NCBI GenBank assembly: GCA_016859345.1 | Contig: CM029122.1 | Coordinates: forward strand, 4,826,001-4,890,000 | Direction of reading: 5' to 3' | Source of the DNA: Istiophorus platypterus | Lineage: Eukaryota > Chordata > Actinopteri > Istiophoriformes > Istiophoridae | Length of the DNA: 64,000 bases | Shown: positions 39,249 to 47,960 of the stretch, piece by piece | Position numbering within the stretch: the first letter of the stretch is position 1 | How the letters are laid out: each line of letters starts with the position of its first letter | Position numbers and translations under genes: made by a program | The notes under the pieces: generated by a model | Told to the model about the DNA's origin: nothing | Seen by the model: the letters and a program-made list of their open reading frames with translations, nothing else | Databases searched by the model: none

Positions 39249-42200
39249 GTGTGTATGTGTGTGTGGGTATTTTTTTTATTTTAAAAAAGAGCGCACTTGT
39301 GTGTTTCTTTGGGGTCGGTGCCTTTGCAGATTTTTTGATAAATCTGTGCTTTTGGTGTGATTCGCTTGAGTCTGAGTTGCCATAGCCTCACCTCATAAAA
39401 ATCATTTTCAAAAGAATTTCCTCCTAATGCCGCTGATAAAGATCCCATCAGGCGGGTTTGTTCTCGCCAAATAATGCACATCTCGCTAATCGCCTTTTTA
39501 CGCACGGTTGGCGCACGGTCGGTCTGCGCCATAACTCCACCGCAGAGCTGCGCGTAAACCCGCTGGGCTACTTGCAGCGGCAGACAGCGTTTTTGACATT
39601 TGTGTGTGATGTGTGTCTGTGAGTGCGTGTGCGTTGAACCTACCTCCCCGCCTTGGTGATGATCATCTCCGTGCCGATGTCGTGGAAGCGCTTCCACAGG
39701 TCCGCGCACTGCAGCTCCACCTGGATCTCCTCCATGGAGGCTGGGGGCGACGGCTCGCAGGGTCCGGGGGCCAGGTCGGCAGGTGAGCCGAAGGAGCACG
39801 ACGTCCTCTCGGCCAGGCCCTCTCCGTCCGAGCCGGGACTCGCCTCCGAGTCTGTGGTGGGAAAAAAACGAGGGAAGAGATGATGATGATGATGATGAGA
39901 GGGGCAGCTCTGAAAACAGTGGAACTAATGCGCTCTAGGCTTTACGCAGGAAACTTGGCGTAATGTGGGAAAGCGCCCCGGCTCGCTCCGCTGACTCCAA
40001 ATCACCTGCTTGGAGGGAGGCGGCCGAGTTCTGGCCCAGCTCGTCATGGAGCTCTGGGCCGATGTCAAAAGCAGAATAAGTACTGCGTAAAGCCCTTAGA
40101 GACGCGATGCAGAAAAGTTTTTTTTCTTTAACTGGGCCACACAATAAAGGATTCCAATGGGAAAATGTTCAGCAAATGAAATTTCCCCCTCCGGCTCCTT
40201 TTTGGACTGAGTTTTTACCAGACTGACCATTGACACAGATACACTGTAAGGGCAGATAAAGAAAAAAAACTCAAACTGTTCCTTCCATCCTGAAACGAAT
40301 CCAGACCTACAGGAGAGGTTTCCATCCCTCTGACCCTCTGACCCCCAGGAACCAACCAGGGTGACCGCAGCCTTTTACATTTGCCTAATTCGCTTTACTG
40401 CCCAGGTAACCAAGTGATGGACAAAATAACAGGAACACCTGACACCCTGCATCATCCAAACTCCCTGCCTGTCTTTTGTACAGAGTTTAAAATGCTGAGT
40501 TTTTACAGTATAAAAGCGCATATTACTTTTTTCCACTAATATCTCCACCCTATTATTTAATCTAAAAAAAAACCCTAGAGTGAAGTATTTCTTTCAAGCG
40601 AAACAGGAAATTACGAATTACACAAGCTTCTAAACCCAAACCGCCTTTTGTCACTTCATAATAACACCTTTAAAACACCAATATCCCCTTCCATTTAAAG
40701 AGAAGTGTAGAAAATTTTTCAACAAAGCCTTATCCCACTTGACTCTGACCCCTTTCCTTTTAAATTCTACTTAAAACACATGTGGTGTTATTTCAAAAAT
40801 AAAATGAAAAACCTTTTCGGGTTATATATCATAATGTATCATGGCTTTTCCAGCTGGGACGTCGAACCCCTTAAAGCTCGACGCCTCAGGGCTGCACTTA
40901 ACTTACTTCAGGCTGCACTTAACCAGATAAAAATTCTCATAAGATCACCGCATGCGAGCTCCTGTTTCACTTTTCTGAGAAAATAGTTTACAGGCTGAGT
41001 ATCCTGCATCTCTCTCCAACACCACCACCACCTAAAAAAAGTTTAAAAAAAAAAAAAAAAAAGTGAATGTAATAATGTATTATTTATTGACGGCCCTGAC
41101 ACATGGAGGTTGACTTGGCAGACGAAGGGCACACAAATATGGTTATGCAAATGTGGAGCTGCTGGGAGACTGGACAGCGTCCCAGGTGAAACCACTGCGG
41201 CGCGGGGGCCGAGCCAACCCCGCTGGAAACCAGAGCACGGAGAGGGGAGGATAAGGGGAGGGGAGATGGAGATAGGAAGAGCAGTAGGAGGAGGAGGAGG
41301 AGGATAAGGAGGAGGATGAGGAGGACTGTAATGACCAAAGACAGACAGACAGAGGGAGACGCTTTCCATCATCTTCCTGGGCCGGGTGGGGGGGGGAGGG
41401 CCTCCAGTGCCAATGCAGGCAGAGAGGAACTTCTCCCTTTTTAACTGTTCACGCACGCATGCAGATACACACTCGGCCAGTCAGCCGGCCGCCCCCTCGC
41501 CCTCTATAAAAACACTTACTACACACACTGCCCGTGTTAAAAGGAAGAGGGCGAGGTGGAGGGCTCAACCCCACCAGACTTAACAGTCTTGTAGAATTTT
41601 ATCAATATCAGGCTTTGATCAAATATCAGCAGGTCGGTTTCTGGACACCAGATATAAAGGCTTGTAACTGATATTTATAAATCCATGGAAAAATTATCTT
41701 TATCTTTGGTGGCATTTATTATTTTTTTTAATCACTTAACGTTCAGTTATTGTGAGTAGTTTATCATTTAAAGGCCTAAAATTAGTGCCCTCCAACTGCA
41801 TAAGGTGATGAAGAACCTCATTAGTCTGATTTCAGCAAAAGTTTGGTTTCATAATGATCCAGATGCGGTTGGTTTTCCATGGTGACAGGATTTAGATTTG
41901 ACACTATATTTTTTTAAAAAAAGAAGAAAAAGAGCAGCAATACTTCTGGCATCGAAACCGAAAGCAGCTCGAATATTTGCGACAAACATCAGTCTGAAAA
42001 GCCACATTGAGCGCCCCCCCCCCCCCGGGGTATCTACCGGAGGGCTCTAAAGCCCGGCGGCTGCTGCTGGAGACGGAGGCCTTCGGAGGAGACCGGCGGC
42101 ATTCCAGGCGGCAAAACTGCTCGATTCAAATGAGACAGTCTAGCGGGAGGGAAACGGCAGCCAAGCGGGGGCCTGCGGGCCTGCGGGCCTGCAGGCCTGC

Positions 42201-42642
42201 CCCCCCGTCATCGGGCCGAAGGACCTGTCTCCTGCCACTCACCAGTAACACACGCAAACACGCAAACACATACAAATGCATACACAGATGGGTCTGTATT
42301 CATGGAGTCAAACATCAGGCCCGGAGCCAGTTCTTTGCCAAAGTTCAAACGCAGAGAATAAAATTCCTCAAAAATAAACAAATAAATAAATAAATGAATA
42401 AATAAAAATAAAAGGCGAAACTGGAAACACAGGACAATATTTTTAGGTCGGTGTCACCCAGCGTTGAGTTTATGTGAAGGTTTTGTTTGAATTTCTGAAT
42501 ATAAAGGTCGGCTGGGTTTTTTTTCTTAGTCCGAATGAATAAAAATTGACATTTATTGATGAGCAAAAATTTGCTCACTCAGCAGAACCGCTGGCCTGAT
42601 ATTTGCTGTGGTTAGTTTCACACACCCACATTATGCACACAG

Positions 42643-42681
<39 letters not shown>

Positions 42682-45181
42682 TCACACGCACGCGCTAACA
42701 CCCGCGCACTTAGGGCCTTATATCTTGCAGTTAATGGCTCCTAATCAGCTCATGCCAGGCATCATTAAAATGAGGCCAACAGCCATAGTGGGCCACTAAT
42801 TGGTCTGAATTTAATCCAGTCCGTGGTAGATCTAATTGTCCCCTGTGTCACTGTAAACATGCAGTCACAGTCCCGTCAGCTGCAGGAGGGCTGAACGTTA
42901 AAATACACCTAATGAATATAATATAATATTATATATATATATATATATATCGTTCATTAAATATATCACAGAAGGAGGGTGTGATTTTTAGGCAGTTATA
43001 AATGAAGCTTTAATTCAAATAGTATGTTTATTGCTGTGGTGTTGCACCTTTGATGGAAAATTTTATGAATAAAATTTGTGTTCTATTAAGTTGTTACCAT
43101 TTTTAATTGGGTAAAAAAAAGTATATATTTTTTTTCAGTTATACATTGATATTTATTTAAGTTTACATTAGATGCGTCCTGTGAGGAGATGGTTTTAATG
43201 ATGTTGAGGCAGAGCTATCTGAAGACAATAATTATGCTGCCAATCATCCATATGGGAATTATTGTCTTTATCATTAGCCTGACGCTCGGCTTAATATTTT
43301 TTTAGGTAGAAATTCTTCAACTGATTAAGAATATTTCATTTTATTTTACCGTGTTTTTAAACGAGAGCATGAACCTCTTAAACCCGGCTCTGCTTCAGTC
43401 CTGTGTTCCCTGTCTTTCGGTTCAAACCCACAGAACATTTTTAAAAGCAAAAAGTTTTGAGACATATTAAATATGTCAGGCTGAAATGTGACGAATTTTG
43501 CTAAAAACATCTCATATCATCTGCAATATTTTGATTGTTGGTGCAGCAATTTAAAAAAGTATCTGGCCTTGGATTTGAATATCTGAATAATGCACAACAT
43601 ATATGCAATTATGGCTTTTGAGCAGATGCAAAATGTGCAGTATGGGATACTGTAGATCTTGGATTTGTTTCTTTTTTTTTGTTTCTTTTTCTCTATAGAT
43701 TCTTAAGGGGAAATGTAAGGGGGGTATCTAGAGTTTAAGAGGTTAAAACATTAGACAGTGCAGTTGTAGTTATTGTATGGCTACTTCACAGAATTTCAAT
43801 ATTTATGCTGAAGGCTTATTTGTGACGTTGGTGTATTTTTTTAGTTGTAATAGATTTCCGAGGCAGATAGTTGCAATGTGCTAGCCATGAAATCACAGAG
43901 TAATCCAGTCCACAGGGCGAGAGCAACTGCCTCCTCACTGATGGAGCCTCGGGGACGAAGGAGGCAGTAAAAGGTTAAATCATACGCGCATCTCTTTTTT
44001 GATCAGCCTGCAGAGAAATGGCTCTAAAAGAAAAACACCGAAAGGGAGGAAACAGCGATCAATTAGTCTTACTTCGTTATGACTGAGTTATCCTGGCAGA
44101 TCTCGATTAGCAGATGCAATGTAAAAAGTAAGGTGCGTGTTGTGAATTAGCCCTGTGCGTAATCTGTGCGTAAAAGCGAAAAAAGTGTCACCTTGTAAAC
44201 CGCATAGTTTGGGTCAGGCCTTTGGTAAACGGCATTAAGTTATACTAGATGTAATTTAACTTGTTAATCGCCATCTTAAAGGGTAAATAATACGGAGTTG
44301 TGGTTGTAGTAGTTTTGTGAGGTCTGACAAAATTACTTTTTTCTTCCTGGGCTCACCGAACTGTTTCAGCAGACTGTTAAATGCGGGTCTGTGTTAGAGG
44401 CTTGTGCATTTCCTCAGTCCTGCTCCGGTCTTTGAGGCTAATAAACGTGTTATACGACCGACCGGCCTCCAGCCTCGCCTGAAGCTGAGTAAAAATAAAA
44501 ACGACTCCGTTAAGGATTCCTCTAAACCACATAATCTGACCACAGAGACTCGCTGTTCTCGGTCACCGCCGCAAGACGCGCCAAAGCGGAGGTTCTAGGA
44601 CCCGAGCAGGACCCGCTGAACCTGCCAGGAACCCGCCAGCTAATGAGCGGGGACCCGGGGGTGGTGGGGGTTAAGGGCAGAGGGGGGCCGGATTATTCAT
44701 TTAGGCAGAACAGAAACCGGTGAAGATGAGAAGAGAAACTTTTCTTCCCCACAGAATCAAAAAATATATAAATTAGAAAAAACACGTTAATTTACCGCAT
44801 GGTGTTTTCTAAGGCTCCGTTAGTGATGATCATCTTTGACCTTTTAAAACACACACACACAAACAAGCTGTTTATGCCACTGACAACCGTGGGATCCGCG
44901 TTTAGTCTCAGCTCCCTCGTTTAACCCGCAGCGCAGACACGTAGTGCACTTTCTGCTCGGCAGCAACAACAATCTACCCATGAGAATTCACAGGACAAAA
45001 TACCACCACCACTACCGCCCCCACCTCACAGAGATTTACTTCTATTTCCTGCACTTCTTTAAACTTTCGCTTTTCAGTCCCTGGCAGCGGTTTAACAGCG
45101 GAGAGGAGCCGTGCGTAAAAGCGCTGCGCCCCAGAGGTCAGACTGCAGCAGGCAGGCAGGCAGGCAGGCAGGCAGGAAGGA

Positions 45182-45212
<31 letters not shown>

Positions 45213-45643
45213 CCCCCCCCCTCACGTCCAGCCCCCCAGGGGCGGAGGGGGGGGGGGGGGGCCTCTGGGCCTCACACTACTACTGTTACTACAAAGATTA
45301 GCTGTTGTGTTGTGTGTGATGTATGTGTTTGTATATGTACAGCTAAATTAATTAAATAATTATTAAACTAGGCATAACATCACTAAGACACACTAAGATA
45401 CTTCACTCAACCAAACCAAAAAACTAAAGAAAAAAAAAACGTTGAACAAACTTCGTGACTTAATTTTAATTACAAATTATTAAAAAATTTTTTTGTTTTT
45501 TTTTTTTTTTTTTTCTTTAAAAAAAAGCAAAAAAAAAAAAATTTGAAAAAAAAAAAAAAAGAAAAAAAAAGCTCAAAGCGAGGCAAGTCCGAAGTCAAAA
45601 AAGTGTCAGTCCTCAGCAGGTTTATCTGTGTGAGTGCGTGTGC

Positions 45644-45674
<31 letters not shown>

Positions 45675-47377
45675 TGAGTGATCAGTTCATCTCCAAACAC
45701 TGAGACCTGAGCAGTTTGAGATGAAAGAGCCAGTAGTCAAAATATTTCATTACACCTGCAATTAACTAATTCACACAGAGTAATACAGGAGACCGGCTGA
45801 CATGCTAAAATATTCCATCAGTGTTTTAGGTTGATGCCACTGAATCATCAATTAATTTAAAAAATCACAAGAATATATATATTATTTGCGAAGATAACAT
45901 TTGTAGTTGTTGGGAAAAAACTCCCCATTTTCAAAACGGTGTCATGGCGTTTTTGTTGTAAAGTAACTACATTAAAAAAATGCTTATGCAACCAAATATT
46001 GCGTTTTTTTTAAACCTTGAATTGCACAATTGCTCGTTTCTTTTGCAACAAGAAAATCCCGCCTTGTTTCTCTTGCAAGTTTTATTAATTATTATTGTGA
46101 TTATTATTAATATTATTAGTGTTATTGTTAATCCTACTATGTGATTTTTTTGTGCATTTCCACTGTTGCAGTGTATATTTTATTCACATTTTCCCCTGGT
46201 GGGTGGATGATGTTGATTTCTTACTTTAATTTACACTAAACTAACTAGTCTTTACTTTTACTTCTCCGGAAAACTGGATGTTCCTCAGCGGTCGTGGTTG
46301 CCTCTTATTGCCCCTTGGGCTCATGTTCTTAGCAGCGGACGATCTAATTCAAACTGCCTGAAGTTAATTTCTCTTTGAGAACGAGACGCATTTGGCTCAT
46401 TGACTTCGCGAAGTCGGCGCGCCGAGCAACGAGCTGCCCCCCACCCACCTCCAGCCCCCACCGGCATCGGCCCGCGGCCAAACCCAGCGCCCGTCCAAAC
46501 AGCACAACGCGTCCTTTACGCTTTGGCCCATTACGGGTGTTTTCGGTGCCCTTTGCGTCGCCACAGTGCAACCCACCAGTCCGGAGTCAGAACCAGGACC
46601 GGCCGACCCACCGCGACAGAGGAGACACATCTAATCTCTTCGCCATATGTTGAGTCCTAAAAATCTGCTCTAGCTTTGTTTTTGGTAGGTTTCTTTTTGT
46701 TTGTTTTGTATGATGCTGATGCAGATTAGCTCCCCTGTGGAAAATCCCTGATGCGCAATCTGTGTCCTGGTTCTGACAGTGGGCTAGAATGACCAGACCA
46801 GACCAGACCGGGTCTCTCTGCAGGCCTGCAGCCATCGGGTTTACGAGCTACATCTAGAGCAGTAATAAAAAAAAAAACAACAACAACAAAAAAACAAAAC
46901 AAAAAAACCGGTTTCTCCTCTGTGCTGAAGCGGAGCGGGATCACTGAGCACAATCCCTCGCTCGTTTTTGTTTAAAGGAGCAAAAAGAGAAGGACTCCAC
47001 ATGCACATGGAGACCGAGGAGCTCACGGCTAAATGCCCTGTCTTGGGTTGGGTCACTGAAGCCATGTTTTGACTCGAGACTTGTGGGTTTTTGTTGTTTT
47101 GTTTTGTTTTGTTTTTGCATGTCACTGCAGCGATCCGGACTTTTTTTTTTTTTTTTTTTAGCGGTGTGGGTGCGCGTCTGAGGCACTGACCCGGGTCCAT
47201 ATCCAGACAGTGCGCCGGGTCCTCCCCGTCCGTGGCGAGGCTCTCCATGGACAACTCCAGCTCCTTCTCCTCCCAGCCCCGGAGCTTCCTCTTCTTGTTG
47301 GAGCCGATCAGGGCTTCCACGGAAAAAGCGTGGGCTCTAGAGCTCAGAGCTGCGGCAGATCGCCTCCTCTCACTCAT
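7620..47377 (-). CDS. tbx15: tbx15, T-box transcription factor (complete, 8 coding exons)
   Basis: Nuclear DNA-binding repressor of the Tbx15/18/22 subfamily; in vertebrates it acts in limb, scapula and craniofacial skeleton, muscle fibre type and pigment pattern. Coding exons in transcript order are 47377-47191, 39851-39644, 35968-35867, 26240-26069, 18672-18505, 17948-17884, 11967-11870 and 8452-7620. All introns are GT-AG, the phases agree, and they sum to 1833 nt, 610 residues plus TAG (human TBX15 is about 602). Residues 16-25 ([10 protein letters not shown]) form an eh1-like Groucho-binding motif, 28-33 (KKRKLR) a basic nuclear signal, and about 107-301 the T-box. The tail is Ser/Gly-rich. 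The start MSERRRSA and the end SSQMSMHMV identify Tbx15 rather than Tbx18 or Tbx22. No frameshift or missing motif was seen. wars2 lies upstream on the same strand. Confidence 0.96.
8453..11869 (-). other. tbx15: tbx15 intron 7
   Basis: A 3.4-kb intron. It holds C/G homopolymer runs (9254, 9911-9920, about 10200-10215) and a TG array of about 90 bp at 10905-11005. No internal coding exon is convincing. GC-rich DNA at 10440-10760 has no recognisable gene. Confidence 0.8.
10905..11005 (+). repeat. TG microsatellite
   Basis: About 45 TG units, near-perfect after a short TTTG-interrupted start; in tbx15 intron 7. Confidence 0.97.
11870..11967 (-). CDS. tbx15: tbx15 coding exon 7 (just after T-box)
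   Basis: Encodes [20 protein letters not shown] then [14 protein letters not shown], a conserved Tbx15/18/22 extension after the T-box. Acceptor CCATCAG lies about 20 nt downstream of a run of about 14 C (transcript sense). Donor CAGCAGG|GTGTGT. A tRNA-Leu gene on the opposite strand starts only 101 bp upstream of this exon. Confidence 0.94.
12068..12150 (+). tRNA. tRNA-Leu (anticodon CAG)
   Basis: An 83-nt class II tRNA. The acceptor stem GTCAGGA pairs with TTCTGAC (one G-T pair), followed by discriminator A. A box TGGCCGAGCGGT, anticodon stem CTGCG/CGCAG with loop TTCAGGT giving CAG, a long variable arm, and T loop GGGTTCGAATCCC (B box). A TTTT Pol III terminator follows at 12158-12161. 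The sequence is nearly identical to the canonical vertebrate tRNA-Leu-CAG. It sits in tbx15 intron 6, antisense, 101 bp from exon 7. Confidence 0.95.
12590..12981 (+). repeat. TIR-bearing dispersed repeat (MITE-like), copy 1
   Basis: The right end ACAGGTGTATCTAATAA (12965-12981) is a near inverse complement of the left end seen in the second copy at 54137. The interior shares CTAATG, ACACCTGTTCTGCC and AAGTC, then TATGATGCC and AATGTTCAGG, with that copy in the same order. The family resembles a repeat common in percomorph genomes (from memory). About 390 bp, no coding capacity; the left TIR is eroded. Confidence 0.65.
13073..13117 (+). repeat. TG microsatellite
   Basis: About 22 perfect TG units in tbx15 intron 6. 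Confidence 0.97.
13266..13328 (+). repeat. GA microsatellite
   Basis: About 30 GA units with one CA-type interruption near the left edge; a pure purine strand. Confidence 0.97.
14193..14205 (-). promoter_or_regulatory. perfect DR1 nuclear-receptor element
   Basis: The minus strand reads AGGTCAAAGGTCA, two perfect half-sites spaced by one base, the DR1 consensus for COUP-TF, HNF4 or RXR dimers. Located in tbx15 intron 6; occupancy unknown. Confidence 0.4.
16340..16850. repeat. AGT / GAGTAG-type trinucleotide-hexanucleotide array
   Basis: About 500 bp made almost wholly of GGAGTA, AGTAGT, GTAGCA and GTAGTA units on the plus strand (ACT-rich in transcript sense of tbx15). It shifts from GGAGTAGG-rich at the left to AGTAGTAGC-rich at the right. 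The long open frames across it are by-products of the trinucleotide period, not genes. Confidence 0.95.
17884..17948 (-). CDS. tbx15: tbx15 coding exon 6 (end of T-box)
   Basis: A 65-nt exon encoding [21 protein letters not shown]. This is the C-terminal T-box helix region containing the NPFAKGFR motif, which inserts in the DNA minor groove in the family. Acceptor CTTGCAG; donor AACAG|GTAAGA. A long G tract (C on the plus strand, about 17850-17865) lies some 20 nt past the donor in the transcript. Confidence 0.94.
17949..18504 (-). other. tbx15: tbx15 intron 5
   Basis: A short 556-bp intron. It contains a C run joined to CA repeats (18242-18278) and otherwise AT-rich unique sequence; no other feature is seen. 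Confidence 0.8.
18505..18672 (-). CDS. tbx15: tbx15 coding exon 5 (T-box)
   Basis: A 56-codon phase 0-0 exon encoding [20 protein letters not shown], a short linker with [18 protein letters not shown], and [15 protein letters not shown]. The last part is the classic T-box TAYQN signature. The polypyrimidine tract of its acceptor is a TTCC microsatellite (GGAA on the plus strand, about 18675-18722). Donor CAGCAG|GTACTG. Confidence 0.95.
18675..18722 (+). repeat. GGAA tetranucleotide tract at the exon 5 acceptor
   Basis: GGAAG/GGAA units on the plus strand run up to within 3 nt of the tbx15 exon 5 boundary. In the transcript they form the TTCC polypyrimidine tract. Confidence 0.9.
19770..19812 (+). 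repeat. CA microsatellite
   Basis: About 20 CA units in tbx15 intron 4. Confidence 0.95.
20480..20535 (+). repeat. CA microsatellite with GCACAC interruptions
   Basis: CA units followed by GCACACGCACGCACACGC-type variants; intron 4. Confidence 0.95.
21480..21905 (-). mobile_element. Tc1/mariner transposon relic (transposase C-terminal part)
   Basis: On the minus strand a frame reads [20 protein letters not shown] then [11 protein letters not shown], the conserved Tc1/mariner WPxQSPDLNPIExLWxxLDRRV block. It includes the last acidic residue of the DDE catalytic triad (Glu after Asn-Pro-Asn). Downstream it contains a GTGGCCCAACACCTTA-type end found in fish Tc1-like elements. The frame is disrupted after the motif, the N-terminal half is absent and no terminal repeats are seen. 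Inactive. Confidence 0.85.
23440..23570. promoter_or_regulatory. candidate regulatory element with YY1 motif
   Basis: A GC-rich complex block in tbx15 intron 4 with a perfect YY1-type GCCGCCATTTTG (23456-23467), nearby GGCGCTGCTGCCGCGCTGC, and CCAATCATCG. The plus-strand frame through it has no recognisable protein. Confidence 0.25.
26069..26240 (-). CDS. tbx15: tbx15 coding exon 4 (T-box)
   Basis: Encodes [20 protein letters not shown], then [20 protein letters not shown] and [17 protein letters not shown], the central T-box strands and dimer-contact region. Acceptor TCTTCCAG; donor GGACAC|GTAAGC. It leaves in phase 0. Essentially every residue matches the Tbx15/18 consensus as known to me. 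Confidence 0.95.
27269..27670 (+). repeat. polypurine (GA-rich) region
   Basis: About 400 bp dominated by GAGAGA, GAAAGA and GGAGAG words on the plus strand. The long frame across it has a Glu/Arg/Lys composition explained by the purine bias. Confidence 0.8.
28560..28915 (+). repeat. fish-type dispersed repeat, unclassified
   Basis: A stretch beginning near GGCCACTTGGGGGCAGCGG and passing through TTTATACATCCAGATGTTAC, AGAGCAACAATATC, TCATCTGATGAATCCAAGTC, GATATTCACACTC and GCTGCTAAATGCTCC. I recognise this word order as a family repeated across percomorph genomes (memory, not a search). No coding frame and no clear TIRs. The left edge holds a CTCF-core-like CCACTTGGGGGCAGCGG. Confidence 0.45.
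29248..29304 (+). repeat. CA microsatellite
   Basis: About 28 perfect CA units in tbx15 intron 3. Confidence 0.97.
29778..30074. repeat. opposed TG / CA / TG microsatellite cluster
   Basis: TG array 29778-29795, CA array with TC interruptions about 29823-29950, then TG array about 29994-30074. The CA and TG blocks are reverse complements separated by about 45-60 bp, so a long hairpin is possible in single strands. Confidence 0.9.
30075..31850 (+). repeat. degenerate tandem satellite, about 300-500 bp units
   Basis: The block repeatedly contains CTTATGAGGACCAA-type words (30128, 30665, 31170, 31575, 31732) and ACTGTCCTCACAAGTATAG-type words (30488, 30557, 30782, 31068, 31456, 31748). These are followed by GATGCCTCTGGATGTGTTT-like words and AGGTTAAGGTTAG-like stretches. 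The order is kept from unit to unit but spacing varies. It matches the style of a GAGGACC/GTCCTCAC satellite scattered in teleost genomes. Roughly four to six decayed units. Confidence 0.65.
30395..30470 (+). repeat. TG microsatellite inside the satellite block
   Basis: About 28 TG units followed by TATG variants; embedded between satellite units. Confidence 0.95.
35329..35343. promoter_or_regulatory. NRF1-like palindromic site
   Basis: CGCATGCGCATGCGC includes a perfect GCGCATGCGC (35334-35343), the NRF1 core. A CRE-like TGACGT follows within 15 bp. In tbx15 intron 3; could mark a cryptic or alternative promoter. Confidence 0.3.
35813..35850 (+). repeat. TG array adjacent to the tbx15 exon 3 donor
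   Basis: About 19 TG units. In transcript sense this is a CA array beginning about 16 nt after the exon 3 donor. Confidence 0.97.
35867..35968 (-). CDS. tbx15: tbx15 coding exon 3 (T-box)
   Basis: Encodes [20 protein letters not shown] followed by [14 protein letters not shown], a core T-box segment. The acceptor CTGAACAG is preceded within about 10 nt by a run of roughly 16 C (transcript sense). The donor ACAG|GTGCGT is followed about 16 nt later by a CA array of about 19 units. The exon is therefore closely bracketed by two simple repeats. Confidence 0.95.
37531..37543 (-). promoter_or_regulatory. perfect DR1-type half-site pair
   Basis: The plus strand reads TGACCTCTGACCT, two perfect half-sites with a one-base spacer, in tbx15 intron 2. 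Confidence 0.35.
39212..39266 (+). repeat. TG microsatellite
   Basis: Mostly perfect TG with AGGTG and ATG interruptions at the right; intron 2. Confidence 0.95.
39644..39851 (-). CDS. tbx15: tbx15 coding exon 2 (residues 63-131, start of T-box)
   Basis: Acceptor CCCACCACAG at 39852 upward; donor GGGGAG|GTAGGT. The first half is a variable acidic and Ser/Pro linker ([20 protein letters not shown]). From about residue 103 it reads [20 protein letters not shown] and continues [11 protein letters not shown], the start of the T-box fold. It enters in phase 1 and leaves in phase 2, matching exons 1 and 3. Confidence 0.93.
42643..42680 (+). repeat. GC then CA microsatellite
   Basis: A short GCGCGCGC start grades into about 14 CA units; intron 1. 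Confidence 0.93.
42715..42860. promoter_or_regulatory. candidate conserved noncoding element
   Basis: Complex, repeat-free DNA with several TAAT and ATTA homeodomain cores in a window otherwise dominated by repeats. Sits in tbx15 intron 1. Conservation cannot be tested here. Confidence 0.2.
43190..43290. promoter_or_regulatory. candidate conserved noncoding element
   Basis: Repeat-free DNA with ATAATTATG, CCAATCATCC and GGGAATTATTGTC words (homeodomain, PBX and SOX-like cores) in tbx15 intron 1. Confidence 0.2.
45145..45213 (+). repeat. GGCA tetranucleotide array
   Basis: About 16 GGCA units interrupted once by GGAAGGAA, ending in a C run; intron 1. Confidence 0.95.
45483..45571. repeat. 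opposed poly-T / poly-A block
   Basis: A T-rich tract of about 25-30 nt is followed by three A-rich tracts separated by GC, TTTG and G. The T and A arms can fold on each other. Confidence 0.9.
47191..47377 (-). CDS. tbx15: tbx15 coding exon 1 (residues 1-62)
   Basis: The exon begins at ATG (47377-47375) and ends at CCCGG before a GTCAGT donor, phase 1. It encodes the N-terminal effector region: [15 protein letters not shown], the eh1-like FSVEALIG, then the SNKKRKLR nuclear signal and an acidic stretch. I chose this ATG because the same first residues start vertebrate Tbx15. The frame stays open upstream for about 190 codons, but that stretch reads through poly-T and GC-rich DNA (poly-Lys, poly-Pro) and looks non-coding. 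Confidence 0.93.
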
Positions 47378-47399
47378 TTCTCTCAAATCCACCCGAAAC

Positions 47400-47773
47400 T
47401 GGGGGGAGGGGGGCGGCGGCGGTGGTGGGACGCGGCGTTTAAAAAAACAAAAAACAAAAACACTCCGTCCGTCCAACGCAGTGAAGCGAAACAATAATAA
47501 TAGTAAAAAAATGCACACGTCAGTGTTTACAGCGCGGCGCAAACTCACCAAGTGTCCAAAGTAATCCCAACTGTGACTAGAAACGCCGCGCCGGACTTTC
47601 GGAGGCAGACTGTGCCATCCTGGCCGCGCATGAGATCGAGTCCGGGACGCTTGGTAGTTTCGATGCGGTCTAGCGCCTTGCGCGTCTCTCAGTCCTTCCA
47701 CTCCGCGGCTTTCTTTTTGTCTTTCTGTCCCCCTCCTAACTTCGCTCTGATTGATACTCACTTCTGGAGGAGG

Positions 47774-47807
<34 letters not shown>

Positions 47808-47960
47808 CGGAGGGAGGGAGGGAGGGGGAGGGCGGTCCTGCGGCGCTCTGTCAAACCCGCGCGTCCAATGGGGAGCGAGGAAAGAGAGCTAAGCAAAGTT
47901 TTTCGTCCAATGGCGGCGGAGGGAGACGCGCGTCCTGGAAAAGGAGCCGTCATCCGAACT
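47400..47960 (-). promoter_or_regulatory. tbx15: tbx15 promoter / CpG-rich 5' region
   Basis: GC- and CpG-rich DNA directly upstream of the tbx15 start. Two CCAAT boxes (47865-47869 and 47907-47911) lie 42 bp apart, the second running into GGCGGC, a YY1-like extension. A GC-box-like G run with GGCGG is at about 47817-47835, and a PBX/HOX-type TGATTGAT at 47748-47755. A poly-T run (about 47777-47804) separates these from the proximal 5' UTR. I see no convincing TATA box; the start site is unknown. Confidence 0.5.

Larger units (their letters stand above)
35969..39643 (-). other. tbx15: tbx15 intron 2
   Basis: A 3.7-kb intron. It is AT-rich with little tandem repeat content except TG at 39212-39266 and TA tracts near 37050 and 38380. 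It includes a perfect TGACCT-C-TGACCT pair at 37531-37543 and a complex, homeobox-site-rich stretch at 37955-38100. GC-rich at 38930-39175. Confidence 0.8.
39852..47190 (-). other. tbx15: tbx15 intron 1
   Basis: A 7.3-kb intron. It contains a poly-C run (42007-42016) next to a GGGCCTGC tandem (about 42174-42200), a CA array (42643-42680), complex sequence with CNE character at 42715-42860 and 43190-43290, a GGCA array (45145-45213), an opposed poly-T/poly-A block (45483-45571), and a CpG-rich stretch at 46400-46620. No exon was recognised. Confidence 0.8.

Noticed and set aside
47378..47953. About 190-codon open N-terminal extension of the tbx15 frame
   Set aside because: It reads through poly-T (poly-Lys) and GC-rich 5' flank, has no known counterpart in Tbx15, and the conserved protein starts at MSERRRSA.
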